Part shown: one piece after another, positions 8,924 to 18,239 of the stretch
How the letters are laid out: the number at the start of each line of letters is the position of its first letter
Position numbering within the stretch: the first letter of the stretch is position 1
NCBI RefSeq assembly: GCF_026410305.1
Contig: NZ_JAPMLQ010000009.1
Span: 1 to 64,000, forward strand
DNA from: Sulfitobacter sp. F26204
GTDB lineage: Bacteria; Pseudomonadota; Alphaproteobacteria; Rhodobacterales; Rhodobacteraceae
Length of the DNA: 64,000 nt
Reading direction: 5' to 3'
Notes under the pieces: model-generated
The model's input: only the letters and a program-made list of their open reading frames with translations
Told to the model about the DNA's origin: nothing
Databases searched by the model: none
Translations under genes and position numbers: made by a program

Positions 8924-9793
8924 TTACTCCACCCGCTCGACGCGGCCATCGCTATAGATACGGGCGCGGGTGCGGCGGTTGATCCAGCAGTTGAAGCTGA
9001 CCGCGACAGGCGTAAATCCGTGGCCTGAGGCATAGTTAACATGTACGCCCAGCGTAGTTGTCTTACCGCCCGTTCCCATCGGGCCAAAGCCCAGGTCATT
9101 CACCGCCTCGGTCAGGCGCTTCTCCATCGCCGCCAGAATAGGCTCTTCATTGATCGACCCCAATGGGCGAAGCGTCGCCTCTTTGGACATTTTGGCGCAG
9201 TAGTCAAACGTGCCGCCAATTCCCACTCCCATGATAACGGGTGGGCAATGCTGTGACCCCGCCTTGATCGCGGTGTCCAGCACGAAGGTTTCGATCGTTT
9301 CCAACGTGGGGAATGTGAACAATTCCATCGCAGCCCATCGACCCGAACCAAGCGCCTTAGGCGAGCAAGTTATGTCGATGTAGTCCGCGTCACTGATCAA
9401 ATCGAAGGTCACAATCGGCATGTCTTTGCCGTGATACCCCCGTTCACCAGTTAGCGGATTGGTGACATGCTTTAGGATCGGCGGATCAATCGTTTTGACG
9501 AGGTTATCAAACCCCTCACGAATGGCGTTTTTGATGTCCGCATTCCAAACAGCTTTGGTTCCGATGCGCACGAAATAGACCGGGACACCGGAATCGGAAC
9601 ATACATAACGATCATTGTCCTCAGCCGCTTTTGCACTGTGCAGCATCATCGTCAGCGTGTTCTTGGCTGTGACGCTGTCTTCATTTTCACGGGCGGCCTC
9701 AAGCGCCGCCTTGGTATCATCTGGCACCTTACGCAAGGCCCAAGAATATAGGTCTTGTGTCAGCTGACTAATGGCGCTGTCTGATATTGTCAT
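8924..9793 (-). CDS. Class I fumarase/tartrate dehydratase-type hydro-lyase, alpha subunit
   Basis: This 289-residue protein is the [4Fe-4S] alpha subunit (TtdA/FumA N-terminal type). The three cluster cysteines expected for the family are visible: C65 (RYVCSDSG), C183 (SQHCPPVIMGVGIGG) and C269 (SFNCW). It is the first gene of the leftward catabolic operon, with the probable HutC operator about 100 bases upstream. The split two-gene form is common in bacteria that use it for dedicated substrates. The cluster makes it oxygen-sensitive in known members; the substrate is unknown. Confidence 0.88.
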   Translation of the reverse strand: MTISDSAISQLTQDLYSWALRKVPDDTKAALEAARENEDSVTAKNTLTMMLHSAKAAEDNDRYVCSDSGVPVYFVRIGTKAVWNADIKNAIREGFDNLVKTIDPPILKHVTNPLTGERGYHGKDMPIVTFDLISDADYIDITCSPKALGSGRWAAMELFTFPTLETIETFVLDTAIKAGSQHCPPVIMGVGIGGTFDYCAKMSKEATLRPLGSINEEPILAAMEKRLTEAVNDLGFGPMGTGGKTTTLGVHVNYASGHGFTPVAVSFNCWINRRTRARIYSDGRVERVE

Positions 9794-9888
9794 AAAGGTC
9801 CTGCCGTTCGATTTGAGAGCATGTCCGCGAGCATTGCTACATATTTTAGATACGAATAGCCTACTATTTGTCTTATCCAGGCTTGCTT

Positions 9889-9906
9889 AGGGCATAAGTA
9901 TGACCT
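9889..9906. promoter_or_regulatory. Probable HutC-family operator (palindrome)
   Basis: AGGGCATAAGTATGACCT is a near-perfect palindrome (AGGGCATA against TATGACCT, 7 of 8 pairs) between the divergent hydro-lyase and hydrolase operons. The same motif, 14 of 18 positions identical, lies upstream of the 2-hydroxyacid dehydrogenase operon at 19221-19238. A shared site at two promoters of one locus that encodes one GntR-type regulator is good evidence for its operator, though binding is not shown. Confidence 0.55.
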
Positions 9907-10004
9907 ATTGGTTTTGATGTCAATCACGGTAGGGGTAAAATCAATATGGATACCAACCATCGCCGAAACTTTCTGCAACTTTGTCTGAAATCGGATGCAC
10001 TCTG

Positions 10005-10808
10005 ATGTCTGGCTCTGAGCACGTACAAGTGGACGGCGCATCGCTGTATTTTGAGGTCGAAAGCGCTCACTCGGGGGCCCCTTGGCTGGTATTTTGTAAC
10101 TCGCTATTGACCGATCACACAGTATGGGATGGGCAAGTCGCCGCGTTCAAGGATCGGTACAATATTCTGCGGTACGATCAGCGCGGGCACGGAAGAAGTA
10201 GTGACCCCGACGGACCAATGTCCTTTGATGTTCTTGGATCGGACGCCATTGCAACCATGGAGGCATGCGACATTCCCACCGCTACCTTTATTGGGTTATC
10301 CATGGGCACGCCAACAGCACTTGATATCTGGGGTAAGCGGCCCGATCTGATCAGTCGATTGGTGTTGTGCGACGGGCAGAGCCGCCCGACGCAACAGGGG
10401 ATTGGTCTATGGAGCGAGCGGGTCCAAGAGGCCCGCACGATTGGCCTGGACGCCTATTGTCGCGCTACTTTAGGTCGTTGGTTCGGGTCTCAGTTTTTGG
10501 AAAAGCAGCCAGAGCAAGCGCAGGTGATTTTGTCCATGATGATGCGGACCCGCTTTGCCGGTTTTGAAAACTGCGTGCGGGCCCTGCAGAACTTTGACTA
10601 CGCCGACTTGTTGCCAAGCATCACGGTTCCGACCCAGATACTTGTGGGCGCAAATGACGGTGGGCTACCGATAGTCATGCAACAGATGTGCGAAAACATC
10701 CCAGCCGCAAAACTGACAGAGATTGCAGGTGCTGGCCACATCCCCAATGTTGAGCAGGCCGCGGCCTTTAATAAGGCACTTGGAGATTTCCTCAGTAAAA
10801 CAACTTAG
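10005..10808 (+). CDS. Alpha/beta hydrolase, 3-oxoadipate enol-lactonase-like
   Basis: Starting at ATG 10005 (a TTG 24 bases upstream is less likely), the 267-residue protein resembles PcaD: RYDQRGHGRSSDP, the nucleophile elbow GLSMG (S99), an acid in LVGANDGG (about D218) and the catalytic His in GAGHIPNVE (about H245). PcaD opens 3-oxoadipate enol-lactone in the beta-ketoadipate pathway, which would fit the PcaF-type thiolase, but no protocatechuate or catechol dioxygenase is present, so another ester, lactone or thioester may be the target. It is the first gene of the rightward operon. Confidence 0.85.
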   Translation: MSGSEHVQVDGASLYFEVESAHSGAPWLVFCNSLLTDHTVWDGQVAAFKDRYNILRYDQRGHGRSSDPDGPMSFDVLGSDAIATMEACDIPTATFIGLSMGTPTALDIWGKRPDLISRLVLCDGQSRPTQQGIGLWSERVQEARTIGLDAYCRATLGRWFGSQFLEKQPEQAQVILSMMMRTRFAGFENCVRALQNFDYADLLPSITVPTQILVGANDGGLPIVMQQMCENIPAAKLTEIAGAGHIPNVEQAAAFNKALGDFLSKTT

Positions 10809-10953
10809 TATCACTTCGGAATATTCATTAATCAACGCCAGACGCCCAAAAGAACATTAGTACATATGATTGACTTATAGGGGGCAGCATAATAAGGTTA
10901 TGTCGAATGAACATGCTGCCGTGAGGTGTAAACTAAAGGATGGCCAAGCCGCC

Positions 10954-11625
10954 ATGAAACTACATTGGTCCCCCCGCTCGCCCTTCGTTCGGAAGGTGGA
11001 AATCGCCCTTCATGAGGCCGATCTTGTTGATAAAGTCACCCGTGTACGATCTGTCGTTGCACTGATTGCCGCCCCCAACCCAGACGTGTTGGTTGATAAT
11101 CCGCTGGGGCAAATCCCAACACTTGTACCGCAGACCGGACCGCCGCTCTATGACTCGCGGGTCATTTGCGAATACATTGATGGCCTGTCTGAAAAGACCA
11201 ATCTGTTCCCGACGAATGCCGACGATAGATTTTGGCACCTGCACTGGCAGGCGCTTGGCGACGGCTTGGCAACTATTCTGATCACATTGCGCAACGAACG
11301 CCTGCGCGAGGGCGGGGGCTCACACGTGATGCGGGCTGCACTTGAAACCAAGGCGCGCGCCTCAATCGCAGCCTTAACCGGCGACTCGACTCAACTAAAG
11401 GCTAGCGAATTTGGCATTGGTCATATCGCAATTGCCTGTGCCTTGGGTCAATTAGAATTCCGCTTTCGTGATAGCAACTGGCGCGCGGCACATACTGGCC
11501 TCGCAGCTTGGTTTGACGAACTTGAAACGCGGCCCTCAATTGCAACGACCAAAGTGGTCGACGATGGGACTGCGCCTGTAGCGTCTGGCCCATCAGATTT
11601 GGAAAAACTGGAGTTTTCAACGTGA
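10954..11625 (+). CDS. Glutathione S-transferase-like protein
   Basis: I choose the ATG at 10954 because the thioredoxin-fold domain begins there (MKLHWSPRSPFVRKVEIALHEADL). The GSH-site proline is in GQIPTLV and the ESRxI-like motif reads YDSRVICEYID. An alpha-helical C-terminal domain follows, giving 223 residues. The SPRSPFVRK active-site region has Ser/Pro where zeta-class isomerases have SSCS, so it could be a GSH-dependent isomerase or a GSH-binding accessory protein. Its stop overlaps the GTG start of the CoA-transferase gene, implying coupled translation. Confidence 0.8.
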   Translation: MKLHWSPRSPFVRKVEIALHEADLVDKVTRVRSVVALIAAPNPDVLVDNPLGQIPTLVPQTGPPLYDSRVICEYIDGLSEKTNLFPTNADDRFWHLHWQALGDGLATILITLRNERLREGGGSHVMRAALETKARASIAALTGDSTQLKASEFGIGHIAIACALGQLEFRFRDSNWRAAHTGLAAWFDELETRPSIATTKVVDDGTAPVASGPSDLEKLEFST

Positions 11626-12842
11626 CCGCACCCAGAACTGGCCCGCTTTCTCATGTGACTGTTCTAGACCTAAGCCGCATCATGGCAGGGCCATGGTCTA
11701 CGCAAATTCTCGCCGATTTAGGCGCCGACGTAATTAAGATTGAGCGAAAAGGTCTTGGTGACGACACCCGTAAATGGGGGCCTCCCTATCTCAACGACAC
11801 GGACGGCAACCCTACTCAAGAATCCGGTTACTATTTGTCGGTCAATCGCGGGAAACGCTCGGTCGAACTGGACCTAACCACCACTGAGGGCCAAGATGCC
11901 GTTCGCGCCCTGGCCAAGACGTCAGACATTGTCGTTGAGAACTTTAAGGTCGATACACTTGCCCGCTACGGGTTAGATGCGGCATCGCTGCGCACGATCA
12001 ACCCGCGTCTGATCTATTGCTCGATCACAGGGTTTGGCAGCACGGGTCCGCGGCGGACGCAAGCCGCCTACGACTTCATGGTCCAAGCAATGGGTGGCTT
12101 GATGAGCGTCACAGGCGAGCGTGATGGCGAAGCAGGTGCCGGCCCCCAAAAGATCGGTGTTCCGATCGTCGACATTATGACCGGCATGTATGCCAGCGTC
12201 GCCATCCTGGCTGCCCTCGCGCGGCGCAATGAAACAGGCAAAGGCGACACGATCGATATCGCGATGCTCGACGTGCAAACCGCGTTTTTGGCAAATCAGG
12301 CGATGAATTATCTCGTGTCAGGCAAAACACCCGTGCGCAACGGCAACAAGCACCCGAACATCCAGCCACAAGATGTGTTCAAATGCCGCGATGGCCACAT
12401 CGTTATCGCGGTTGGCAACGATGCGCAGTTCGAGAAATTCTGCGCAGTGTTGGGCATGGAAGGTTGGGCCGAGAGCTCTGACTTTGCAACCAACCCCGCC
12501 CGCGTGTTAAACCTACCTGTACTGCACGCCGAAATCACCAAACGGCTGGGCACCAATGATCTCTCCCATTGGATCGCGGCGCTCAGCGCGCAAGGGGTGC
12601 CATGTGGCCCGATTAATACCATCCCGATGGTCTTTGAGGATCCTCAGGTCATACATCGTGGTCTCTTGCGCAACATCCCCCACCCGCTGTCGGGAACCGT
12701 GCCTCAGGTCACAAGCCCAATGAGGTTCGAAGACGCGATACTTTCCTTTGACACTCCGCCGCCGCTCTTGGGGCAACACACCGAAGAAGTTCTGAAAGAA
12801 TTTGGTCTTGGCGCGGCAGCTTCAAACAAGCTGGAGGCGTGA
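11622..12842 (+). CDS. Class III CoA-transferase (CaiB/BaiF, formyl-CoA transferase family)
   Basis: This 406-residue protein begins at a GTG overlapping the preceding TGA. Family marks include VLDLSRIMAGPWSTQILADLGADVIKIE, GYYLSVNRGKRS, the catalytic Asp D151 in AAYDFMVQAMGG, and the C-terminal PVRNGNKHPNIQP and HTEEVLKEFGL segments. Class III enzymes move CoA between carboxylic acids through an aspartyl-CoA anhydride. In this locus it would activate the imported, deaminated acid, probably with succinyl-CoA or another intermediate as donor; donor and acceptor are inferred. Confidence 0.9.
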   Translation: MTAPRTGPLSHVTVLDLSRIMAGPWSTQILADLGADVIKIERKGLGDDTRKWGPPYLNDTDGNPTQESGYYLSVNRGKRSVELDLTTTEGQDAVRALAKTSDIVVENFKVDTLARYGLDAASLRTINPRLIYCSITGFGSTGPRRTQAAYDFMVQAMGGLMSVTGERDGEAGAGPQKIGVPIVDIMTGMYASVAILAALARRNETGKGDTIDIAMLDVQTAFLANQAMNYLVSGKTPVRNGNKHPNIQPQDVFKCRDGHIVIAVGNDAQFEKFCAVLGMEGWAESSDFATNPARVLNLPVLHAEITKRLGTNDLSHWIAALSAQGVPCGPINTIPMVFEDPQVIHRGLLRNIPHPLSGTVPQVTSPMRFEDAILSFDTPPPLLGQHTEEVLKEFGLGAAASNKLEA

Positions 12843-12844
12843 CC

Positions 12845-13447
12845 ATGGACAACAAGACCGTACAAATGGCACGCATTGCCCTTCCTGACCTTGGCGAGAT
12901 GACGCCAGACCAACAGGCCGTATTCGATGCGGTTGTCAGTGGCCCGCGCGGCACTATCATTGGCCCCCTACGGGCCGCCCTGCTCAATCCCACACTTGCC
13001 GATCGCTGGCAAAAGCTGGGCGAGACTTTGCGCTTCAAGACCAGCTTGCCCAAAAACATCAGCGAGCTTGCAATCATCACAACCGCCCGCCGTTGGGCGA
13101 GCGATCTGGAGTGGATCATCCATCAAGCAGCAGCGCTCGACGCTGGGCTCTCTCCCGATATGACCGAAGCCATCAAGCAAGCGGTGCGTCCCGAATTTTC
13201 CGATCCAGATGAAGAGAACGTTTATCTGTTTACCCGCCAATTGCTACAAACCGGCAAGGTAGACGATGCGGTCTACGAAAGCGTTCGCCTCCGCTGGACA
13301 GACGTCGGCGTCATGGAGCTTACGGCCGTCATCGGTTACTATTCCATGGTCGCCATGACGCTCAACGCCCATAAGATACCCCTGCCCAATGGGGCTGCTG
13401 CGCTGTTTCATCAGGCAAGTGACGAGGCCCTCACTGAACTTGGCTAG
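12845..13447 (+). CDS. Carboxymuconolactone decarboxylase-like protein
   Basis: About 200 residues. The CMD/AhpD fold is seen in the central motif ELAIITTARRWASDLEWIIHQAAALDAGLS, which matches the E...W..H...A...G pattern of 4-carboxymuconolactone decarboxylases. It lacks the CxxC redox pair of AhpD, so a peroxidase role is unlikely. The frame opens at a GTG overlapping the CoA-transferase stop; the ATG two codons on (12845) is the likelier start. It is the last gene of the rightward operon, followed by a rho-independent terminator. Its exact reaction here is unknown. Confidence 0.8.
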   Translation: MDNKTVQMARIALPDLGEMTPDQQAVFDAVVSGPRGTIIGPLRAALLNPTLADRWQKLGETLRFKTSLPKNISELAIITTARRWASDLEWIIHQAAALDAGLSPDMTEAIKQAVRPEFSDPDEENVYLFTRQLLQTGKVDDAVYESVRLRWTDVGVMELTAVIGYYSMVAMTLNAHKIPLPNGAAALFHQASDEALTELG

Positions 13448-13475
13448 GACATCCGATTGATGACTAAAAGACATA

Positions 13476-13505
13476 ACGCCATACCTTACAGGGTGCGGCG
13501 TTTTT
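13476..13505 (+). terminator. Rho-independent terminator of the rightward operon
   Basis: An ACGCC/GGCGT stem (13476-13480 with 13497-13501), extended by TACC/GGGT pairing, is followed by a T run at 13501-13505, directly after the CMD-like gene. Confidence 0.65.
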
Positions 13506-13539
13506 CTTTGTCCGAAAGCTAATGGTGATTCCAACAGAA

Positions 13540-13571
13540 AAAGGACGCCATGCAGATGCACGGCGTCCTTT
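13540..13571 (-). terminator. Rho-independent terminator of the transporter operon
   Basis: A perfect 10-bp stem (AAAGGACGCC with GGCGTCCTTT; 13540-13549 and 13562-13571) is followed on the minus strand by further T residues, just past the end of the permease gene at 13596. It faces the terminator of the opposite operon. Confidence 0.75.
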
Positions 13572-13595
13572 GGATCATACGATTTGTCGTTATAA

Positions 13596-14684
13596 TCAAC
13601 TGTGGCCGAAGTTGGATTCTTTCTCGACCCGCTGGCTGTAACGAGAGATCGAGCGGCAGAAGACCCAATAGATCGCGGCGGCGAAAGCATATCCTTCTAG
13701 CTCCATCCCGATCCAACGCGAGTCATTCACACCCGCATTGATCATGCCCAGCAGATCAAACAATCCGATGATGATCACCAAAGAAGTGTCCTTAAAGATC
13801 GCAATAAATGTATTCGCAATCCCTGGGATCGCAAGCCGAAGCGCCTGCGGAAGCACGATGAACGCAACGGTTTTCCAATGCGACAGCCCAAGCGACTTGG
13901 CCGCCTCGCTCTGCCCAATAGGGACCGCTTGCAACCCGCCACGGACCACCTCCGCCATGTAAGCAGAAGCAAACAAAGCCACGCCAATCAGCGCCCGCAG
14001 CAATTTATCGACGGTTACCTCTGCTGGCAAAAAGATTGGCAGTAGAACGGAGGCCATAAAGAGTACCGAAATCAACGGCACCGCGCGGATCACTTCGATA
14101 AATGTCACTGCAAACACCGACACAACCGGCATTTTTGACCGACGCGCCAAGGCAAGCAATGTGCCAATTGGCAAGGAGACAGAAATCGCCGTAACCGCAA
14201 TCGTCAGGGTTAACGTCAGCCCGCCCCACTTTGAGGTCGACACCTTTTCCAATCCCAAACCACCACTTAGCAAGATGAACGTCAAGATCGGAAACCCAAG
14301 CACGAGAAAGCCCAGTACATAGGCCTTCCACGGCGTGGCCCGGATCGAAAGCCATGCCAGCCCAGCCAGCAAGATGACAGCAATGATATTCACCCGCCAT
14401 TGCTGATCCGTGGGATAGAAACCGTACATGAACTGATTGAAACGGACGATGACAAACGGCCAGCAAGCGCCGTCAGGATTACAGCCATCTTGGCTATCCC
14501 CCGACCACGTCGCCGAAAACACTGCCCAGTTCAAGACGTGATAAGCAACAAACAGACCAAGCGAGATGGACATCGCACTTAGGAAGATGTGTAGCGGCGA
14601 TTTTAACAGGTTCTGATGGACCCAAACGGCAGCGGTGGCATTGGCCGGCGCGGCGCGCTCCATGATGTGATCGGGCGTAGTCAT
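13596..14684 (-). CDS. aapM: Amino-acid ABC transporter permease (AapM-type)
   Basis: This 362-residue inner-membrane permease has several hydrophobic helices and the EAA loop RGGLQAVPIGQSEAAKSLGLSHWKTVAFIVLPQALRLAIPG, which docks the ATPase. The long N-terminal region before the HisM-like core is typical of AapM rather than of the short GlnP group. Its ATG overlaps the stop of the upstream permease (ATGA), so they are translated together. It forms a heterodimeric channel with the 382-residue permease; the matching ATPase is at 2381-3154. Confidence 0.88.
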   Translation of the reverse strand: MTTPDHIMERAAPANATAAVWVHQNLLKSPLHIFLSAMSISLGLFVAYHVLNWAVFSATWSGDSQDGCNPDGACWPFVIVRFNQFMYGFYPTDQQWRVNIIAVILLAGLAWLSIRATPWKAYVLGFLVLGFPILTFILLSGGLGLEKVSTSKWGGLTLTLTIAVTAISVSLPIGTLLALARRSKMPVVSVFAVTFIEVIRAVPLISVLFMASVLLPIFLPAEVTVDKLLRALIGVALFASAYMAEVVRGGLQAVPIGQSEAAKSLGLSHWKTVAFIVLPQALRLAIPGIANTFIAIFKDTSLVIIIGLFDLLGMINAGVNDSRWIGMELEGYAFAAAIYWVFCRSISRYSQRVEKESNFGHS

Positions 14685-15832
14685 TATGTTCTCTCCACTA
14701 GCGCGACGCGGCGGTTATACCAGTTCATAAAGGCCGAGATGATCAGGCTGACACACAGGTAGAAACCCATCGTGATCGCCACGATTTCGATCGCGCGGCC
14801 GGTCTGGTTGAGGGTGGTTCCGGTAAACACCGAAACGATGTCGGGATAGGCAATCGCAACCGCAAGCGACGAGTTTTTGACGATGTTCAAATACTGGCTG
14901 GTCAACGGTGGCACGATGATGCGCATCGCTTGCGGGATCATCACAAGCTTCATGGTCTGCCAATTGGTCAGACCAATCGCCAAGGCGGCTTCTCGCTGTC
15001 CTTGAGACACCGCTAGAATACCGCCACGCACCAGTTCTGCAATGAACGCAGCGGTATAAAGCGACAGGCCGATCAACAGCGCCATGAACTCCGGCGGAAG
15101 CCATGTCCCACCTTTAAAGTTGAAGCCTTTCAAGACAGGGTAGGTCCAATTTGCGGGCTGGCCAAAGATCATCCAAGCGCCGCCGATCAAGCCCACGGTT
15201 GTCAGAAGGAAAGGGATGAACACGGCTTTGCCCTCGCCGCTTTCCTCTTGGACACGGCGGGAGCGACGCACAAGATAGACGAGCGCCGTAATTGAAAGTG
15301 CACAGGCCACATAAAAGGCCCTTGTCCCGTCCGAATACTCGGGCCAAGGCATGAATACGCCGCGCACATTCAGGAAGACGCTGTCCATAAACGACAGGCT
15401 CGATTTTTGATGGGGCAGAGCGGACAACACACAAGTGTACCAAAACACCAGTTGCAAAAGCAGCGGCACGTTGCGGGCCAGCTCGATATAAGTGCGGCAC
15501 AGCTTGGCCAATGGCCAGTTTTCCAAAAGCTGGAAGATACCGACAATCATGCCGATGATTGTCGCAATAATAATCGCAAGTGATGAGACTGCGAGTGTGT
15601 TGGCAATACCAACCAACAAAACCCGACCAAAAGTTGAAGAGGTTCGGTCGTAGGATATGACGCTGAATGAGATATCAAATCCGGCCGTCTGTCCCATAAA
15701 GCCGAGACCTGTGGTCAGGCCAAGCGCTTGCATATTTTCGATCGCGTTCAGCGAAAAAAACGCCACACAAGCCGAAAGTGCCAGCAGCGCCGCTCCCTGA
15801 ATAGATAGGGACCGTATCCGTTCGGTATTCAT
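14684..15832 (-). CDS. aapQ: Amino-acid ABC transporter permease (AapQ-type)
   Basis: This 382-residue permease has an early transmembrane helix (residues ~14-32), a long periplasmic insert typical of AapQ, and the EAA loop RGGILAVSQGQREAALAIGLTNWQTMKLVMIPQAMRIIVPP. It is the partner of the AapM-type protein and is encoded between it and the binding protein. In characterised relatives such systems take up a broad range of L-amino acids. The expected aapP is not downstream of aapM here. Confidence 0.88.
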   Translation of the reverse strand: MNTERIRSLSIQGAALLALSACVAFFSLNAIENMQALGLTTGLGFMGQTAGFDISFSVISYDRTSSTFGRVLLVGIANTLAVSSLAIIIATIIGMIVGIFQLLENWPLAKLCRTYIELARNVPLLLQLVFWYTCVLSALPHQKSSLSFMDSVFLNVRGVFMPWPEYSDGTRAFYVACALSITALVYLVRRSRRVQEESGEGKAVFIPFLLTTVGLIGGAWMIFGQPANWTYPVLKGFNFKGGTWLPPEFMALLIGLSLYTAAFIAELVRGGILAVSQGQREAALAIGLTNWQTMKLVMIPQAMRIIVPPLTSQYLNIVKNSSLAVAIAYPDIVSVFTGTTLNQTGRAIEIVAITMGFYLCVSLIISAFMNWYNRRVALVERT

Positions 15833-15925
15833 GATTTATCCTCATCAATGGCGTTACGCGCCAAAACGACGTTGCAATGCGCGGGCAACCTTAGCCGCCC
15901 GCGCATCACACCATTCTAGTGGGGT

Positions 15926-16951
15926 TCAGTTCGCGGGAGGAACGTACATCACACCACCATCTGACCACAGCGCGTTAAGGCCACGATCAAGCCCGATGGC
16001 TGTTTCTTTGCCCAAATTGCGCTCAAAAGATTCGCCGTAGTTACCAACGTGCTTGACGACCTGGTAACCCCAGTCAGCCGGCAGTCCAAGGTAGGCCCCA
16101 AACTCGCCCTCGGAACCAAGCAAACGCTTGACCGCTGGGGTGTTGGTTGTGGCAAGTACTTCGTCAACGTTTGCCTGTGTGATACCGCTTTCTTCTGCAA
16201 GAACCATCACGTTGAACGACCAACGAACCACATCACCCCATGCGTCGTCACCTTGACGAACAGCAACCGCGAGCGGCTCTTTCGAGATGACCTCATCGAG
16301 CACAATGTGCGCACTCGGATCAGGCAATTGACTGCGGCGCACAGCAAGCTGTGAACGGTCGCCCGACATCACGTCACAACGGCCCGCCTCATAGGCTTTG
16401 CGGATCTCGTCGCTTTTGTCGAAAACAACAGACTGGAACGACATGTTGTTTGCGGAAAAGTAATCTGCAAGGTTCAACTCGGTTGTGGAACCCGTCCGCA
16501 AGCAAACAGTCACACCATCAAGTTCCGACGCTTTGGTCAGCCCCAAGTCGGCCCGAACCATGATACCCTGACCATCGTAATAGTTGATTGCCGCGAAATC
16601 CAGACCAAGGCTCGCGTCGCGGGTCAATGTAAAGGTCGTAGAGCGTGGAAGCAGGTCAACTTCACCAGACTGGAGCGCCGTAAAACGGTCCTTGCTGTTC
16701 AACGAAATGAATTCGATCTTATTTGGATCGCCAAAGATGGCGGCCGCAACCGCGCGACAAGCATCAACGTCGAACCCCACCCAAACGCCTTCGTCATTTG
16801 GTGCAGAGAAACCTGCAACGCCTTCGCTTGTGCCGCACAACAGGTGGCCGCGTTCTTTGACGTCCTCCAGTGTTCCGGCTGTTGCGGCGCTCCCCAACGC
16901 CATGGTGCATACAGTTGCAGCACCCATCAGAAATTTTGCTTTCAAATTCAT
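15926..16951 (-). CDS. aapJ: Periplasmic amino-acid-binding protein (AapJ-type)
   Basis: The 341-residue protein opens with a Sec signal peptide (MNLKAKFLMGAATVCTMALG, cleavage probably after ATAG or TAGT near residue 26). The mature part matches AapJ: LEDVKERGHLLCGTSEGVAGFSAPND, GFDVDACRAVAAAIFGD, FTALQSGEVDLLPRSTTFTLTRD and RCDVMSGDRSQLA. It captures the amino acid substrate of this locus and delivers it to the permeases encoded downstream. Binding specificity is not readable from sequence. Confidence 0.9.
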   Translation of the reverse strand: MNLKAKFLMGAATVCTMALGSAATAGTLEDVKERGHLLCGTSEGVAGFSAPNDEGVWVGFDVDACRAVAAAIFGDPNKIEFISLNSKDRFTALQSGEVDLLPRSTTFTLTRDASLGLDFAAINYYDGQGIMVRADLGLTKASELDGVTVCLRTGSTTELNLADYFSANNMSFQSVVFDKSDEIRKAYEAGRCDVMSGDRSQLAVRRSQLPDPSAHIVLDEVISKEPLAVAVRQGDDAWGDVVRWSFNVMVLAEESGITQANVDEVLATTNTPAVKRLLGSEGEFGAYLGLPADWGYQVVKHVGNYGESFERNLGKETAIGLDRGLNALWSDGGVMYVPPAN

Positions 16952-16985
16952 TCTTTCTCTCCCTGAGTTCGAGTTTTATGTTTAT

Positions 16986-18197
16986 TTAACCCGCCGATAA
17001 CGAGCGGATCACCCTCGCCAAACCGGCAATGCCGTCGGCTATCTGCTGCGTAGAAGGCAGCGAATACGAAAGTCGTAATGTGTTGACGCCAGACCCGTCC
17101 GAGTGGAACGAAGCACCGGGAACGAAGATCACTCTTTCCTGCTCAAAGGCGGTCTGTAGCAATGCGCCAGCATCCATCCCTGCTGGCAACGTCAGCCAGA
17201 CAAACATCCCGCCTTTAGGCTTAGTCCAGGACACCGTGTCGGGCATATGCGCTTTCAATGCATTCAACATTGCATCGCGTTGACCCTTGTAAAACGCGCG
17301 AAGTTTTGTGCCATGAGATACCATGATATCGCGGGCAACATCGTTGACGATCATCTGATTCAACATTCCCGAATTCAAATCCGACGCCTGCTTGATCGAG
17401 ACCAGCTTGGCGATAATTGGTTGGGCAGTGATGATCCAACCGACCCGCAATCCCGGCGTCAAAGACTTGGAGAACGTGCCCAAATAGCTGACAATTGGCG
17501 CGGCGGCATCGCTGGCACGATCAAGCTCCAGCAACGTCGGAAGCCGCTCACCTGATAGCTGCAATTGATCGTAGGCCTGATCCTCAATGATCGGGATCTC
17601 ATATTGACGCGCAAGCGACAGGATCGCCTTGCGTTGCGCTAACGTGAGCATCGTTCCATTGGGGTTGCCATGGTCGGGCATCACATAGAAAAACTTGGCG
17701 CCAGCCTTAAGTTCCGCTTCGAGCGCAGCCAAATCCAGCCCGCTATCGTTCAATGGGATCGCGACAAACTCTGGTTCAAACAGGCCAAATGCCTGAAGCG
17801 CGCCAACATAGGTGGGGCTGCACGCGATAACCCGGTCACCTTCGTTGATGAATGTCTTACCGACAAACTCCAAGGCCTGCTGTGATCCGCTTGTGATCAA
17901 AACATCATCAGGCGAGATTGGCCATTCGGGGCTACCCAACTGATCTGCAACAAACTCCCTAAGTGGCAAGTAACCCTCTGAGGCGCCATACTGCAACGCC
18001 TCAGCGCGGCGCAAAGGATCGCTTAAAATTGCGTCCGTAGCGCCGCGCAAGGCTTCAAACGGAAATTGCGATGCACTTGGCGCCCCCGCAGCAAAAGACA
18101 CTACACCCGGCATCCCTGCTTGCTTTGCCATCGCGCGGATTGCGGATGGTTTAAGCGCGTTCGCACGATCTGAGAGTTGGTTTTCTAGGGCTGACAT
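16986..18197 (-). CDS. PLP-dependent aminotransferase, class I/II (2-aminoadipate transaminase-like)
   Basis: This 403-residue fold-type I aminotransferase has LITSGSQQALEFVGKTFINEGD, the cofactor Asp/Tyr region IIEDQAYDQLQL, the PLP lysine in LGTFSKSLTPGLRVGW and the substrate-binding Arg near the C-terminus (TLRLSYSLPS). The overall pattern (VVSFAAGAPS, DHGNPNGTMLT) is that of the LysN/MocR-C-terminal group, whose members act on 2-aminoadipate, aromatic or branched amino acids. It sits between the binding protein and the 2-hydroxyacid dehydrogenase, so it most likely deaminates the imported amino acid to a 2-oxo acid. Substrate identity is inferred. Confidence 0.88.
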   Translation of the reverse strand: MSALENQLSDRANALKPSAIRAMAKQAGMPGVVSFAAGAPSASQFPFEALRGATDAILSDPLRRAEALQYGASEGYLPLREFVADQLGSPEWPISPDDVLITSGSQQALEFVGKTFINEGDRVIACSPTYVGALQAFGLFEPEFVAIPLNDSGLDLAALEAELKAGAKFFYVMPDHGNPNGTMLTLAQRKAILSLARQYEIPIIEDQAYDQLQLSGERLPTLLELDRASDAAAPIVSYLGTFSKSLTPGLRVGWIITAQPIIAKLVSIKQASDLNSGMLNQMIVNDVARDIMVSHGTKLRAFYKGQRDAMLNALKAHMPDTVSWTKPKGGMFVWLTLPAGMDAGALLQTAFEQERVIFVPGASFHSDGSGVNTLRLSYSLPSTQQIADGIAGLARVIRSLSAG

Positions 18198-18239
18198 GAA
18201 ACGCTTTCTTGACGAAGTGAGGGGGAGGTTTCGGTTGGC

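Noticed and set aside
12845..13447. AhpD-type alkylhydroperoxidase role for the CMD-like protein
   Set aside because: The CxxC redox pair is absent; only the W..H motif of the decarboxylase group is seen.
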